A DNA stretch of 64,000 nucleotides from Bryopsis sp. KO-2023 (Eukaryota > Chlorophyta > Ulvophyceae > Bryopsidales > Bryopsidaceae). The DNA lies in contig BSYQ01000003.1 of assembly GCA_030272585.1 (NCBI GenBank), forward strand, positions 7,936,001-8,000,000, written 5' to 3'. This document shows, piece after piece, positions 40,801 through 50,325 of the stretch (its first letter is position 1; the number at the start of each line of letters is the position of its first letter). Made by a program: the position numbers and the translations under genes. Under the pieces are notes generated by a model, which worked only from the letters and a program-made list of their open reading frames with translations, was not told where the DNA came from and did no database searches.

Positions 40801-42081
40801 TAGCTCAGCTGCCTCTTTTCCTTCCTCTGACAAGGTTTCTGCAACACTGCCTTTTACTGCATCAGTACTTTCCACATTATTAATCAAATGTTCTTCCTGA
40901 ACTTCTCGAAGATTTACCAAATACATCGGCATACCCTTGCGGGCTGCCCGAGCAAACTCTTTGGCGGACATCATATCCAAATCTTCAGTACTGCAATCCT
41001 CTATTCTACCATTCTGCATTCTGAGTTTGACTACTCCCTGAGGTGTCTGCAAAACCAATTTCTTCTTCTGCCAATCTATCATAGGGTTGTGTTTACTCAG
41101 CCAAGACATACCTAACACCAGATCATACCTGCCTAGTGTCACTGCATACATCTTTTCCTCTGAAACAAACCTCCCCATCTTGACACTGGCCTGCAGTTCT
41201 TTTTCTACCTTCTCTGAAGTCTTGCCATCTGCTAACTGCACTTCAGTAACCACCTCAGAAGTCTTTGCCTGAATGTCATTTTCTAGCAACCAATCTTTCG
41301 AAACAAAATTGTCGGTTGCACCACTATCTAACAAAATTCTTGCAAAACAACCTGCCACAGCCCCTGTGGTCTTCAACAATCCTTGAGTCCCCACTTGGAC
41401 TCCTCTCAACTTCAAAACTGGGGGTTCACTTGAACAAACATTCTTAAGGGAATCTGCACTAAGTTTCCCCTGCTCAAGCTCCTCTCTCACTGAAAAATCT
41501 GATGTGTCTGCCCTCAGATCACCATCAGTACTTTTACACTCAGTAACATTGTGCAGCTCAGGTTCAGGCTGTACACCTCCCAAACCTGCACTGCCCGACA
41601 TCACCTGCAGGCTGGGTGTGGCTTCACTTGGCTCATCACCTCCTGCCTCAGAGACCAGAGCGGTTGTGGCTTCACACATCCCACAACCCTCCTTCGTTGT
41701 CCCTTTATCCTTCACCAGACATTCTGCAGATGTGGCTACACAAGGCCCTCCACCTGCAAAATTCAACACTGACACTGCAGGATCCCCTTCAGGTATGGCT
41801 ACCCATGGCTCTGTACCTGCAAGGTTCTCCATCTTCTTCTTCTTCTTCTTCTCCTTGGCTGAGGCTACACGTGGCTCTCCAACCTTGGAGTTCTGCTTTA
41901 AAATTCCTGCTACCCCCCAATTGGTAGCCTCTCTGTGTGGTGGGCTGCACCGGCCATCCCACACTCCACTTCTATCCTCCTCCGCCAGGATTTCTCGGCC
42001 AGCAGCCTCTCCAGACTCTGGCCTCCTCAGTTTTCCTGACAGTCTGCAGCAAAATGTCCTTTCTTGCCGCAGTTGTAACAA
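37894..42081 (-). CDS. Element D pol (1395 aa): PR-RT-RNase H-IN-chromodomain
   Basis: Domains in order: aspartic protease near residues 245-355 (RILLDSGATDNFVS, LVLGMSWLSKHNP); reverse transcriptase about 480-700 (LRMCVDFRALNK, FSKIDLCSGYHQVRL, IVYLDDILIFS); RNase H about 760-890 (FEVTTDASDYAIGAVLTQ, DNVVADALSRA); integrase about 955-1230 (HHCC finger ending CISCQRNK; VSLDFVGPLP; VSDRDTRFTS); chromodomain about 1325-1380 (QYLVRWQGYDQSEDTWEP). The N-terminal 240 residues are a low-complexity linker overlapping the end of gag in another frame. Looks whole. Confidence 0.9.
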   Translation of the reverse strand: MLQLRQERTFCCRLSGKLRRPESGEAAGREILAEEDRSGVWDGRCSPPHREATNWGVAGILKQNSKVGEPRVASAKEKKKKKKMENLAGTEPWVAIPEGDPAVSVLNFAGGGPCVATSAECLVKDKGTTKEGCGMCEATTALVSEAGGDEPSEATPSLQVMSGSAGLGGVQPEPELHNVTECKSTDGDLRADTSDFSVREELEQGKLSADSLKNVCSSEPPVLKLRGVQVGTQGLLKTTGAVAGCFARILLDSGATDNFVSKDWLLENDIQAKTSEVVTEVQLADGKTSEKVEKELQASVKMGRFVSEEKMYAVTLGRYDLVLGMSWLSKHNPMIDWQKKKLVLQTPQGVVKLRMQNGRIEDCSTEDLDMMSAKEFARAARKGMPMYLVNLREVQEEHLINNVESTDAVKGSVAETLSEEGKEAAELEKQIRKEFQDLFKEELPQELPPDRGVNHKIELVEGAEPVKKGLYRASFAEREELKKQLAELLKQGFIRPSKSPWGSPVLFVPKKNGKLRMCVDFRALNKLTVKNRYPIPRIEELLDQIQGARCFSKIDLCSGYHQVRLDPADCEKTAFRTRYGLYEYVVLPFGLTNAPATFMNTMNHVLHDFLDVFCIVYLDDILIFSKDWAEHKVHLRKVMQRLREQKLYASASKCEICRDQVEFLGHELSAAGVQVLQSKVQVIRDWPPLTSVKDLRSFLGLANYYRRFMKDFSARAKPLTALLKKDAEWKWTETEAAAMQDIKEALMSAPVLLVPDPSLKFEVTTDASDYAIGAVLTQDKGQGQQPVAFESRKLQPAELNYATHEKELLAVVHALKVWRHYLDAQEFVVHTDHAPLKFLHTQPHLSQRQARWMETLQSFKFEIKYRPGRDNVVADALSRATHQVEETKSEMNAQARLEVAEGFLQQVQTAYSKDPLCQQLITARHRPRHVKWDGQRLWRRIGNAWKWWIPEADGLREKILHDCHESPLAGHLGRRKTLVRVQLHYFWPHISESVHKYVRNCISCQRNKASNQRPLGKLQPLPIPDGRWTSVSLDFVGPLPRTRIGSDYLLVVVDRFTKMIRLIPTKQTVTAAGVADLFFQNVVRFFGLPQEIVSDRDTRFTSNFWRSLWKKAGTRLAMSSSYHPETDGQTERANRTVQEILRSYVEPAGTDWDQHLAAAEFAYNSSVNATTGFSPFYLMNGQNPRTPASAVAVSACPAVDDWWTTWQSDLEKCRHNIAAAQARQRRVADETRRGGGFEPGEKVFLATKDLPLPAVLSRKLSAKYCGPFEVTEKLSEVAVRLRLPGHWRIHDVFHVSKLKPAFEDQVGSFPAREAPRWQPEPELVDGQEEYQVDRILADRTVRGRKQYLVRWQGYDQSEDTWEPTEHLQNARDVLRNYQQRSEGTAMRRRPSRKAQ

Positions 42082-43208
42082 TCAACATTCGCTGCAGAGT
42101 GACCTGCATCCATTCTGCTCCTTCTGGCAGAGATACTCTCTCCAGATCTTCTGTTCTGCCTCTGTCTGCGAGGACTACCACTGCGTCCTCTGCTTTTACT
42201 GCGACTGTCGCTTCGGTTTCTACCAACATCAAAACCCACGCGGTTACGCTGGAGGCCATCAACCTCCATGCGGTCCCCTAATTGTGGTGTATATTGGTGT
42301 GGTGTATACCTATCACGATCTGCGTCAGTTCTGCCACGACCAGCACTGCGACCTCGACTCTGCGATCTTCCTCTGCTGTAGGATCGGCCTCTGCTGTAAG
42401 ATCGGCCTCTGCTCTTTGATCTGTCTTGGCGTGATCCTTCACGTCTGCCTCTGGGACTGCGGTCCCTGCGTCCTTCTCTGCGGTACGCCTCCAGTGGACC
42501 TTCCCAAGTGGCGGCGAGTGCTATCGCACGCTCCAGATCTGCAGGATCTTCCATTTCAACCTTAGTTCGCAGACGGTCATTCAGACCCTCTACAAAGCGA
42601 AACAGCTGCTCTCCAGCATTGCTGTCATTGATTTGCAGCATAAGTCTTCTGAACTGATGCACATACTCAGCAACAGTAGATCGTCCCTGCTTCAGACGTG
42701 ACCATTCCCGCCTGAAGTCTTTGTTCTCATTCGCTTTACCAAACTGCTGTCTGAGTGCTGTCACCAAAGCTGGAACGTCCTGTGGCAGATTCAGCTGTCC
42801 TGCCATCGCAGCTTCATACCGACCTCTCCACCAAGTGCCTGCTGCTCCTCTCAAGCATCCTGCAGCCACTAGTACCTGCTGTTCCCTGTCCCTGGTTGCA
42901 GTAACATCAAAGTATGTCTGCAACTGGACTTGCCACTCATTGAGGGGAACATCATGTGGATCACCATACCACATGTCAGGGCCTTTTGCCCTAGCTCTGC
43001 CCAGAGCTGCGGGAGGTTGCTGCTGTGCCATCCTGTTGTGCACTGCGTTCCGAGCTGCGTCGTCCATCTGCACGTTCACGTTGGCTGCTACGTGTCTCAG
43101 GTGCTGGACCTCTTCCTGCATGTCCAAAATCATCTGCCTCAATCCCTGCACGTCGAAGGGATCTGGGGCCGGCATTCCTATCTGCGGTTGCTCGTCCTGT
43201 CCGGCCAT
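42027..43208 (-). CDS. Element D gag (393 aa), capsid, Arg/Ser-rich tail, CCHC knuckle
   Basis: A capsid-like region (about residues 70-240: VPLNEWQVQLQTYFDVTAT, AEYVHQFRRLMLQIND) is followed by a long Arg/Ser/Gly-rich stretch that looks like an RS domain (repeated SRGRSYSRG units) and a C-terminal knuckle CYNCGKKGHFAADC. It overlaps pol by about 55 bp. The long coiled-coil front end seen in C, E and H gag is not present; only a short helical stretch near residues 20-45 is seen. Confidence 0.85.
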   Translation of the reverse strand: MAGQDEQPQIGMPAPDPFDVQGLRQMILDMQEEVQHLRHVAANVNVQMDDAARNAVHNRMAQQQPPAALGRARAKGPDMWYGDPHDVPLNEWQVQLQTYFDVTATRDREQQVLVAAGCLRGAAGTWWRGRYEAAMAGQLNLPQDVPALVTALRQQFGKANENKDFRREWSRLKQGRSTVAEYVHQFRRLMLQINDSNAGEQLFRFVEGLNDRLRTKVEMEDPADLERAIALAATWEGPLEAYRREGRRDRSPRGRREGSRQDRSKSRGRSYSRGRSYSRGRSQSRGRSAGRGRTDADRDRYTPHQYTPQLGDRMEVDGLQRNRVGFDVGRNRSDSRSKSRGRSGSPRRQRQNRRSGESISARRSRMDAGHSAANVDCYNCGKKGHFAADCQEN

Positions 43209-43587
43209 CTCTGCGCTGCTCTCTGCGTTCTCTTTCCTGCTGTCCTCTCAAGCGATTCCTGTATATATTGCAGTTGGGATCAGTACACTCTGTGTATCTG
43301 AAGTACCCTGGACCCTGTTCTGCTCTGCGGTGACCGTGAGGGGGTGCTCTCAGAGCGCCTGGTTCCAACACTGTCAAAGGGTGTCTGACAGGTCCAAGTA
43401 TATGTACAGGCTGAGCAAAACGAAGAGGAGAGGGTAAACGAACCACTGTATCAGGAAAACGCAGTGTGTGTGGCAGCACCCCTTCTGGGTGGTTCTCTGC
43501 TGAGTCCTCTGAATGAATACTCGTCTCAGAGTCAGAAACCACTTCAATAACTCTGTCACTACCACCAAAAGGTCTGCCGAAACTCAT
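42991..43587 (-). CDS. Element D upstream ORF (198 aa)
   Basis: Starts about 200 bp after the primer-binding-site-like sequence and overlaps the first 218 bp of gag in another frame. Sequence is Arg/Ser-rich at the C-terminus with a CTDPNC pair of cysteines near the middle. It could be a leader protein or a chance frame; the part that overlaps gag is shadowed by it, but the first 125 residues are not. Confidence 0.4.
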   Translation of the reverse strand: MSFGRPFGGSDRVIEVVSDSETSIHSEDSAENHPEGVLPHTLRFPDTVVRLPSPLRFAQPVHILGPVRHPLTVLEPGALRAPPHGHRRAEQGPGYFRYTECTDPNCNIYRNRLRGQQERERREQRRDGRTGRATADRNAGPRSLRRAGIEADDFGHAGRGPAPETRSSQRERADGRRSSERSAQQDGTAATSRSSGQS

Positions 43588-43802
43588 ACAACCAAAACTC
43601 GACCAAGCAACAGCTGCGCCTGTGACTTTTCAAGTCTGCTTCCCTGAACAGCGCAAAAACTGCGTCTGTGTGCTGCGCCGGTGCGCTGCTTCTGTGTGCT
43701 GCTCACAGCACTCTCCAGTTCTATCTCTCCCAAGGCTGTGGGGCCTTCCAAGGTCCTCCAGCGACCCTGCACAGTCTTGCTGCGCCCCTGCTCCGAAACC
43801 AA

Positions 43803-44275
43803 TGTAGTAAATCCGCCTGCAGACCGCTATTGTGGGCTGCTGGCTGTGAACTGCAAGCCTGAAACGGCTTGGAGGGAAAGGATAGACGACTTGGAAGCGA
43901 GACAAAGGGAGTTCAATCCCAAAGTAAGGTTACAAGAACGTTCAAACCCCAAGAACTTATAGAATACCCTAGCAGCCTTGATCCTAACTGATCATAGGCT
44001 GTAACATCAGTCTGCATCACTGCTGCAAGGCATCAGACCTTGCAGTCCTTTCAATCAGAGCCCAGCTCAGCCCCACGGCCATTCCTGTGGTGCTGAGCGA
44101 CCTTCTAGAACATTCTAGCTGCCAGCTCAGTAGTCCACGTACTACTTCACTGCCAGCACACCCTGACTGACGGTATGCTGCCTCAGGGCAGCCAGCCTCC
44201 TACTTAAAGTACTGCAGGACTGTCAGCAAGCCTGCTGACGTACTGCAGGGCTGTCAGAAACCCTGATTCGCTACA
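43803..44275 (-). repeat. Element D 5' LTR
   Basis: 473 bp, apparently identical to the 3' LTR. The primer-binding-site-like GCTCCGAAACCA (plus strand, 43790-43801) is one base inside it. Confidence 0.92.
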
Positions 44276-44280
44276 CCGCC

Positions 44281-45877
44281 ACTAGACCAGAGCTTCGCGG
44301 TAGGAATGGTTGGGGCAGGAACCTCAACAATACCGGCTCCTCCAGCAGTACAGGTCGAGGAGGGTGAAATTGTTGCTGCAGAAGCACCACCATGCACTGC
44401 AGTGGATAGCGCACCAGACGCTGATTTCACATTCCCTCAGTTGATACCTCCAAGTACAAGAGCTCAGCCTGGAGTACGCATCTCAGAACCCGACTCTGCC
44501 GATGGATCACGTAGACCCACACGAACTAACCCAAGAGTTCTCTCCTCAGCAGAAGTGTTATATCAAATTGACCTTGAGCGTGCTAAGGCACAGGTCAGAG
44601 AAGAGAAAGGAAAAGAACCCATGCAGATCCCCACACGTACTGGAAGATTGGGACTTGGGTTAAGTGCTTTGGGAGCAAGGGTAGAAAATAATCCCTTCGC
44701 TGCACTTGGTTCATATGAGTCTACTGGTGGACCCAGTCGAGTTCCTCGCATGCGAGGTAACTTTGGAGACCCTGGTGATGACGACCCAGATGATGATGGC
44801 GGTGATGATTACCGCGACAGACGAAACCGCCCACCTTCCCGCATTCCAGGTGCGCCTGATGGCGGAGGAGGTGGTGGCGGCGGTGGAGATGGTGGAGGCG
44901 GTGGACCTCCCGGTGGACCTCCTGGTGGAGGTGGAGGTGGAGGTGGCGCTGGACCAGCAGGCCCAGGACCTCCTAGGCAAGGACAGTGGTTGCCTAGCAC
45001 CGTCAAGTTGCAAATGCCTCGCGCATTTAACGGAAGTGGAGAACCAAAAGCCCGTAAATGGCAAGTGCTCATGACGCGGTACTTGAGAACCTGCGGAGTG
45101 CATGAAGCACAGTGGCAATCGATTATGGCCACTAACCTTTATGGGGCTGCCTCGGATTGGTTAACGATGCAAGAATTGAAAATTCACCGAGGTGAAAGAC
45201 CACCCTTCCGTGACTGGATGGACTTCATGGATGGCTTAGCTACAGCTTTCGAATTCTCTAGTGATCGAGATGAAGCGTGGCGTGACCTCCACAAACTCAA
45301 GCAGACTGGAACCGTGAAACAGTTCGTCAAAGAGTTTCAGCGGTTAGTCTTGAGGATTCCAGACCTCGAAGAGGATCACCAGTATTTGCTCTTCGTGGAT
45401 GGACTTAAAAGTGAAGTTCAGAAGTTAGTCGCAGCAACGGTACCTCGAGATGTCGAGGCCGCCATCATATCCGCCGAACGATTGGAAGCCCTTGGAGTTG
45501 GAACACAAGGCCAAGGAGGGCAGACCAATCAGAAAAAGAAAGGAGTCTGGCGTGGTGGAAGAAAGAAGAAAGGCCAGAATCAGGGTCAGCAGCAGCAGAA
45601 CCCTACACCACCAGCCCAAGCACCACCACAAGCTGCCGCAGGAGTGCAACAGCAGCAGCAACAGCAACAAGGACGAGGAGGAGGACGTGGTGGTGGTGGA
45701 CGTGGACGCGGTGGTGGTAACCGTGGAAGAGGACAAGCCAATCAGGGAAGACAGAACCCCCAGGGGGGAGGGGGATATAATTGTTATCTTTGTGGAAAGA
45801 AGGGTCATCCTGTGAGGCAATGTCCTAGATTGGAGGAGGTGAAAAACCTCCCCGATGTAAAAAAAATGTTAAACTGA
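44281..45877 (+). mobile_element. C2 gag, capsid and nucleocapsid part
   Basis: Resumes after the second CCGCC (44276-44280) with the Pro/acidic linker, a Gly/Pro run, the capsid region, the Gln/RGG tail and a CCHC knuckle CYLCGKKGHPVRQC. It matches C1 gag nearly base for base. Confidence 0.85.
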
Positions 45878-46134
45878 CCGCCAGGCAGGAAACTGCTTCG
45901 TCTGAGCCTGGCCGACGCAAACGTCGTAAGCGAAACAGAGTTCGTAGGCGGCGTAGGAAGCATAGATCAAAAGTAGGTGCCTCGAAAAAGGTTAAAAGTA
46001 CTCACAGCGGAAAACCTGAGGAGCGGACTAGTACACCGCGTGAAGAGAGAACAGAGACACTCTCCACATCTACCCAATCGGCACATGACAACTGCGATTG
46101 GAAAAATGAACGGAAGGAAAGCACACCGGATGAG

Positions 46135-49100
46135 ATGGACGCGCCTCATGCGTCATGTGCATCTCTTCCCTCTGTTAGTGAATCTGTGGGCTCATTGGAG
46201 TCGCAGAGTAGTCTACAGGAGTCCCTGCCTGCAGACGTAGACGATAGTGGGTCAGAAACAACCCAGCAGTCTACCACAGAGCGAGTTAATGTGTCAGAAG
46301 TTCGATCAACTTCATCAACCAAGGGTGACACATGCCCTCTGTTAAAAATTCAAGAAGTGCCTGTGAGAGGGTACGAAGTAAAAGCACGGATCAAGACCAC
46401 GGACCTTTATGCATTCATTGATTGTGGAAGTACCGCAAACTATATCAATGATAAGGTAGCGCGTGATCTCGGGTTGTCGATTACACCAAGCTCCAAGAGA
46501 GCAATGTTGGCAAACGGAGATATTAAAGAACTGGCTGGCAGCTGTAACAACCTCCGAGTAAAGATAGGAGGGCTGAAGTGCAAAATGAAAGCGGATCTGT
46601 TCCCAGACCTTGGTTATGACCTAATATTGGGCATGCCTTGGTTGCAGAAAGAAAACCCCCGCATAGACTTTCAGCAGAATGAGATTTCAGTTTGCAAAAG
46701 CAGCCAAGTGTTTCATCTCCCGTTGCGACACCCAACCCAAGAGAGTATTGAACCTGAACGAAAAGTACAGTCGATACTGCAAGAAGTGCCAGTGACTGAG
46801 TGTTCAGCTAAACGAATGATGCGTCATCTCAAAACAGAGACAGCATTCATGGTTGTAGTGCAAGAGTCTGAAGAGAAAGCTTTAGGCCAACATGAATTGC
46901 CTGACGCAATAGAGCGAACACAGCCATTCAACACTGAGGATGAGATTGGCAAACTTATTCGTTCAGACACCCCTGCCGAAATTAAAAAGGTGGTAGAAAC
47001 ACACCGTGGTGTGTTCCCTCGTGATTTACCCCCAGGGATCCCTCCGAAGAGAAAAGGTCATGAGTTTAAGATAGACCTGGAGGATCCAACACCTATCCAT
47101 CGTCCAATATACAAGCTTTCACCAGCAGAGCTGGATGAAGTGAAAGCACAAGTGGACTACCTTCTGGAACAGAAGAAAATCAAACCATCCGAGTCCCCTT
47201 GGGGCGCGCCAATCCTGTTTGTACCAAAAAAGGATGGAGGCTTAAGGATGTGTGTGGATTACAGGTGGATCAATAAGGTGACGGTGAAGAACCGGTATCC
47301 TTTACCCCTGCCAGAAGAATTGATGGATAGAGTGTTCAAAGCCAAAGTGTTCTCAAAGTTAGATCTGCGATCAGGCTACTGGCAATTTCCAGTAAGGCCA
47401 TCTGATACAGATAAAACAGCGTTCCGCACGAGATACGGTCACTTTGAGTTTTTGGTAGCGCCTTTTGGGCTAACCAATTGCCCAGCGCAATTCCAAACTC
47501 TAGTGCAAGACCTACTCGCAGAGTTTTTAGATGATTTTGTTGTTGTCTTTATTGATGACATCCTCATCTTCTCTGAAAACATGGAACAGCATGCCGAACA
47601 CTTAGAGAAAGTCCTGTCGCGACTAGCAGAATATCAGCTTTTTGCTAAGGCAAGTAAAAGTGAGCTGGCTGTCGCAACAGTAGACTATCTTGGCTACCGC
47701 ATTAGCGGAAGTGGGTTAAAACCACAGGAACAAAAAGTGAAGGCAGTGAAGGAGTGGAAGGAACTACAGAGTGTTAGTGATGTACGTAGTTTCCTTGGAA
47801 TGGTGTCATACTACAGGAAATTCATTCCCCAGTTTGCACATGTTGCTGGACCACTCCATGACTTAGTGAAAAAAGACCATCCCTGGAGATGGGGACAGGT
47901 TGAGCGTGGCGCATTCAATGAACTGAAAAAGCGTCTAAGTCAAGCTCCCGTCCTTATTTTTCCAGATGCGTCACTGCCTTACACTGTGATCACTGATGCG
48001 TCGAATGAGGCCATCGGTGCCGTGTTAACACAGGATCACGGAGAGGGGTTGCAGCCAATAGCTTACCTCTCACGTAGATTCAAGCCTGCCGAGCTTAACT
48101 ATGCACCATACGACAAAGAGTTGTGTGCAATATGTTATGCGATGGTGCAGTGGAGACATTATCTAGAAGGTTGTGCGGGTGGAGTAACAGTGTTCACTGA
48201 CCACCAACCTCTGACGCATATTCTGTCGCAGAGGAACCTTTCTAGAACCCAAGCAAGATGGCTTGAGGCGGGGTACCTGACTTCGATCAACCCCAAGATC
48301 TCCTATATCAAAGGCAAGGCTAATGTGTTAGCAGATGCTCTCTCCCGCAGTGTTCCTAAGCCCGTGGAAACTGCGATGAACATTTCCACTTGGCAAGTGC
48401 ATCAAGCGAGCCAAGACGAGTGGAAACAAGCCCTCCAAGCTGATAACTCCTTGGTGAAGATATTGCGGAAGCTTGAGAGTGGCGAGGAAGTTGAGGGATA
48501 TTTCCTCAGAGAGGGAATACTCTGGACGGTCCCAAAGAGAGGATTAGTCGAGAAAGTGGTGGTTCCTAAAGGCCAGCGCAATAAGATCATGAAGGAGTGC
48601 CATGAGACACCTTCAGCAGGCCATACAGGACCAGCGCGAACAGGAGAAATCCTCGCGCGGCGATATTGGTGGAAGGGGTGGATGAATGAGTTGAAGGCAT
48701 TTGTGCGCGAATGCCCTGTGTGCCAACAAATAAAGGCTGACACACAGAAGCCTATGGGCTTACTTCAACCCCTGCCAATACCTGAGCGGAAGTGGGAGCA
48801 GATTACCACTGACTTGGTGACAGATCTACCAGCATCCAATGGGTTTAGTGCTGTAGTTGTCTTTGTCGATAGACTTACCAAGTTTGTGCATTTCGCCCCA
48901 TGTACTAAAGAGATTACCGCTGCAGGATACGCCCAACTTTTTATCGAACATGTTTACCGCAACCATGGCCTACCTAAAGTGATTGTGTCTGATAGAGACC
49001 CTCGCTTTACCAGCAAGTTCTGGCAGACGCTTTTTAAAGCTCTGGGTACAGAGATTCGTATGAGTACAGCTTACCACCCTCAGACGGATGGGCAGAGTGA

Positions 49101-49875
49101 GGTTACCATACGTACTCTGGAAAATTTCTTAAGGCCATATGCTGAGAGGTATCCCCATAAGTGGGTTGAGTATTTACCTACAGCAGAGTTTGCAGCAAAC
49201 AATGCAGTGAATGCGAGTACAGGGTTCGCACCTGCATATTTGATGTATGGGTACCATCCAGAAACACCAAACATTGGTGGGACGGCAACGCAATTTCAAG
49301 TGGAAGCAGTTAAGACTATGGTAGCACGGATGGCACAGGACTTAGATACCGCAAAAGCATATTACTCTAGAGCACAACACAGAATGTGTGTGAGTGCAAA
49401 CAAGAAGAGAAAAGATATTGCTTTTGAGAAAGGGGATAAAGTCCTGATAAAAAGCCGTTTTATTCCGTTGGCTGCTTTGAACAAAGTGAGTCCCAAACTG
49501 CGCCGTCGATTTGTGGGTCCCTTTGAAATTGTGGAGAAAATATCAAAGGTGGCTTACAGAGTTCAACTTCCGGAAACATGGCTCATTCACCCAGTGTTTC
49601 ATGTTTCTAAGTTCAAGCGTTATCACGCCTCGAGTGATAACAGCAGGCAGATACAACCTCCAGAAGGAGAGTTGATTGGTAGCGAAGTAGAGTATGAGGT
49701 CGAAAATATCCTAAGGGCTAGAGGTAAACGCAATCGTGAATACCTAGTGCTGTGGAAAGGATACGATCTACTTGACGCTACTTGGGAACCTGAAGCTAAT
49801 CTGGTTAACGCACCAGATATACTTCGCGCATTTAAAGAGAAAGAAAGAAAAGAGTTGCAGAAAGGAAGAGAATAG
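46135..49875 (+). CDS. C2 pol (1246 aa from first Met): PR-RT-RNase H-IN-chromodomain
   Basis: Same length and domain order as C1 pol, with only scattered substitutions. Protease FIDCGSTANYIN near residue 95, RT VVFIDDILIF near 475, RNase H TVITDASNEAIG near 620, integrase finger ending CPVCQQ near 865, DDE core motifs after it, and a chromodomain near 1175-1235. Looks whole. Confidence 0.9.
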   Translation: MDAPHASCASLPSVSESVGSLESQSSLQESLPADVDDSGSETTQQSTTERVNVSEVRSTSSTKGDTCPLLKIQEVPVRGYEVKARIKTTDLYAFIDCGSTANYINDKVARDLGLSITPSSKRAMLANGDIKELAGSCNNLRVKIGGLKCKMKADLFPDLGYDLILGMPWLQKENPRIDFQQNEISVCKSSQVFHLPLRHPTQESIEPERKVQSILQEVPVTECSAKRMMRHLKTETAFMVVVQESEEKALGQHELPDAIERTQPFNTEDEIGKLIRSDTPAEIKKVVETHRGVFPRDLPPGIPPKRKGHEFKIDLEDPTPIHRPIYKLSPAELDEVKAQVDYLLEQKKIKPSESPWGAPILFVPKKDGGLRMCVDYRWINKVTVKNRYPLPLPEELMDRVFKAKVFSKLDLRSGYWQFPVRPSDTDKTAFRTRYGHFEFLVAPFGLTNCPAQFQTLVQDLLAEFLDDFVVVFIDDILIFSENMEQHAEHLEKVLSRLAEYQLFAKASKSELAVATVDYLGYRISGSGLKPQEQKVKAVKEWKELQSVSDVRSFLGMVSYYRKFIPQFAHVAGPLHDLVKKDHPWRWGQVERGAFNELKKRLSQAPVLIFPDASLPYTVITDASNEAIGAVLTQDHGEGLQPIAYLSRRFKPAELNYAPYDKELCAICYAMVQWRHYLEGCAGGVTVFTDHQPLTHILSQRNLSRTQARWLEAGYLTSINPKISYIKGKANVLADALSRSVPKPVETAMNISTWQVHQASQDEWKQALQADNSLVKILRKLESGEEVEGYFLREGILWTVPKRGLVEKVVVPKGQRNKIMKECHETPSAGHTGPARTGEILARRYWWKGWMNELKAFVRECPVCQQIKADTQKPMGLLQPLPIPERKWEQITTDLVTDLPASNGFSAVVVFVDRLTKFVHFAPCTKEITAAGYAQLFIEHVYRNHGLPKVIVSDRDPRFTSKFWQTLFKALGTEIRMSTAYHPQTDGQSEVTIRTLENFLRPYAERYPHKWVEYLPTAEFAANNAVNASTGFAPAYLMYGYHPETPNIGGTATQFQVEAVKTMVARMAQDLDTAKAYYSRAQHRMCVSANKKRKDIAFEKGDKVLIKSRFIPLAALNKVSPKLRRRFVGPFEIVEKISKVAYRVQLPETWLIHPVFHVSKFKRYHASSDNSRQIQPPEGELIGSEVEYEVENILRARGKRNREYLVLWKGYDLLDATWEPEANLVNAPDILRAFKEKERKELQKGRE

Positions 49876-50325
49876 GGAAACAGAGTGTTTGATGGCTAAG
49901 GTGGAACTCCTTATAGCAAGGGGGCGCGAAAAAGGATACCTTAGAAAAACTCTGTCGACTTCCAAACCAACTCTTTAACTTTAATGCGTTAGGTGCCTAA
50001 GTTATTTGGCTGGCGCAGTAAGTGTAGCTTCAGTAGTACTTTAGAAACCGGGCAAACGATGTCACATTCGAGATAGTGTGGTTGTTCCGAGAAAACCCCT
50101 ATCAAGTGACGTGTTGAGGTGGTCTTGACGAGACTCCAACCGAGCGAAACGTTGGTGTCTCACCCCAATAACCCAACGAGGAAAGTGTACGAGTCACCCA
50201 GCCTTATAAGCGCAGCCCTCGAACCATTTTGCCCTAGTGTTTGTGTGAACGGAGCGAGCTCCTGAGTGAAAAAGAGTCTAAAGACGCACAAACCGTTGTT
50301 TATATCTTTCTTTCCGACAAACATA
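49876..50325 (+). promoter_or_regulatory. C2 pol-ORF3 spacer with possible internal promoter
   Basis: Non-coding spacer of about 450 bp, as in C1, with the TATA-like TTATAAG kept at 50204-50210, about 120 bp before the ORF3 ATG. Confidence 0.4.

Larger units (their letters stand above)
35882..44275 (-). mobile_element. Ty3/Gypsy chromovirus D (8.4 kb), looks whole
   Basis: 473-bp LTRs (35882-36354, 43803-44275) that look identical by eye, flanked by CCGCC (35877-35881, 44276-44280). On the minus strand: 5' LTR, primer-binding-site-like sequence (43790-43801), an upstream ORF, gag, pol with chromodomain, ORF3 with a RING-like domain, a 630-bp tail, a purine-rich tract beside the LTR, and the 3' LTR. 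All main frames are open. It is inserted in C2 gag, so it is younger than C2. Confidence 0.92.

Noticed and set aside
41504-42565. Long plus-strand open frame of about 350 codons across the start of element D pol and end of gag
   Set aside because: It is antisense to well-supported gag and pol domains and has no recognisable motif; a shadow of biased codon use.
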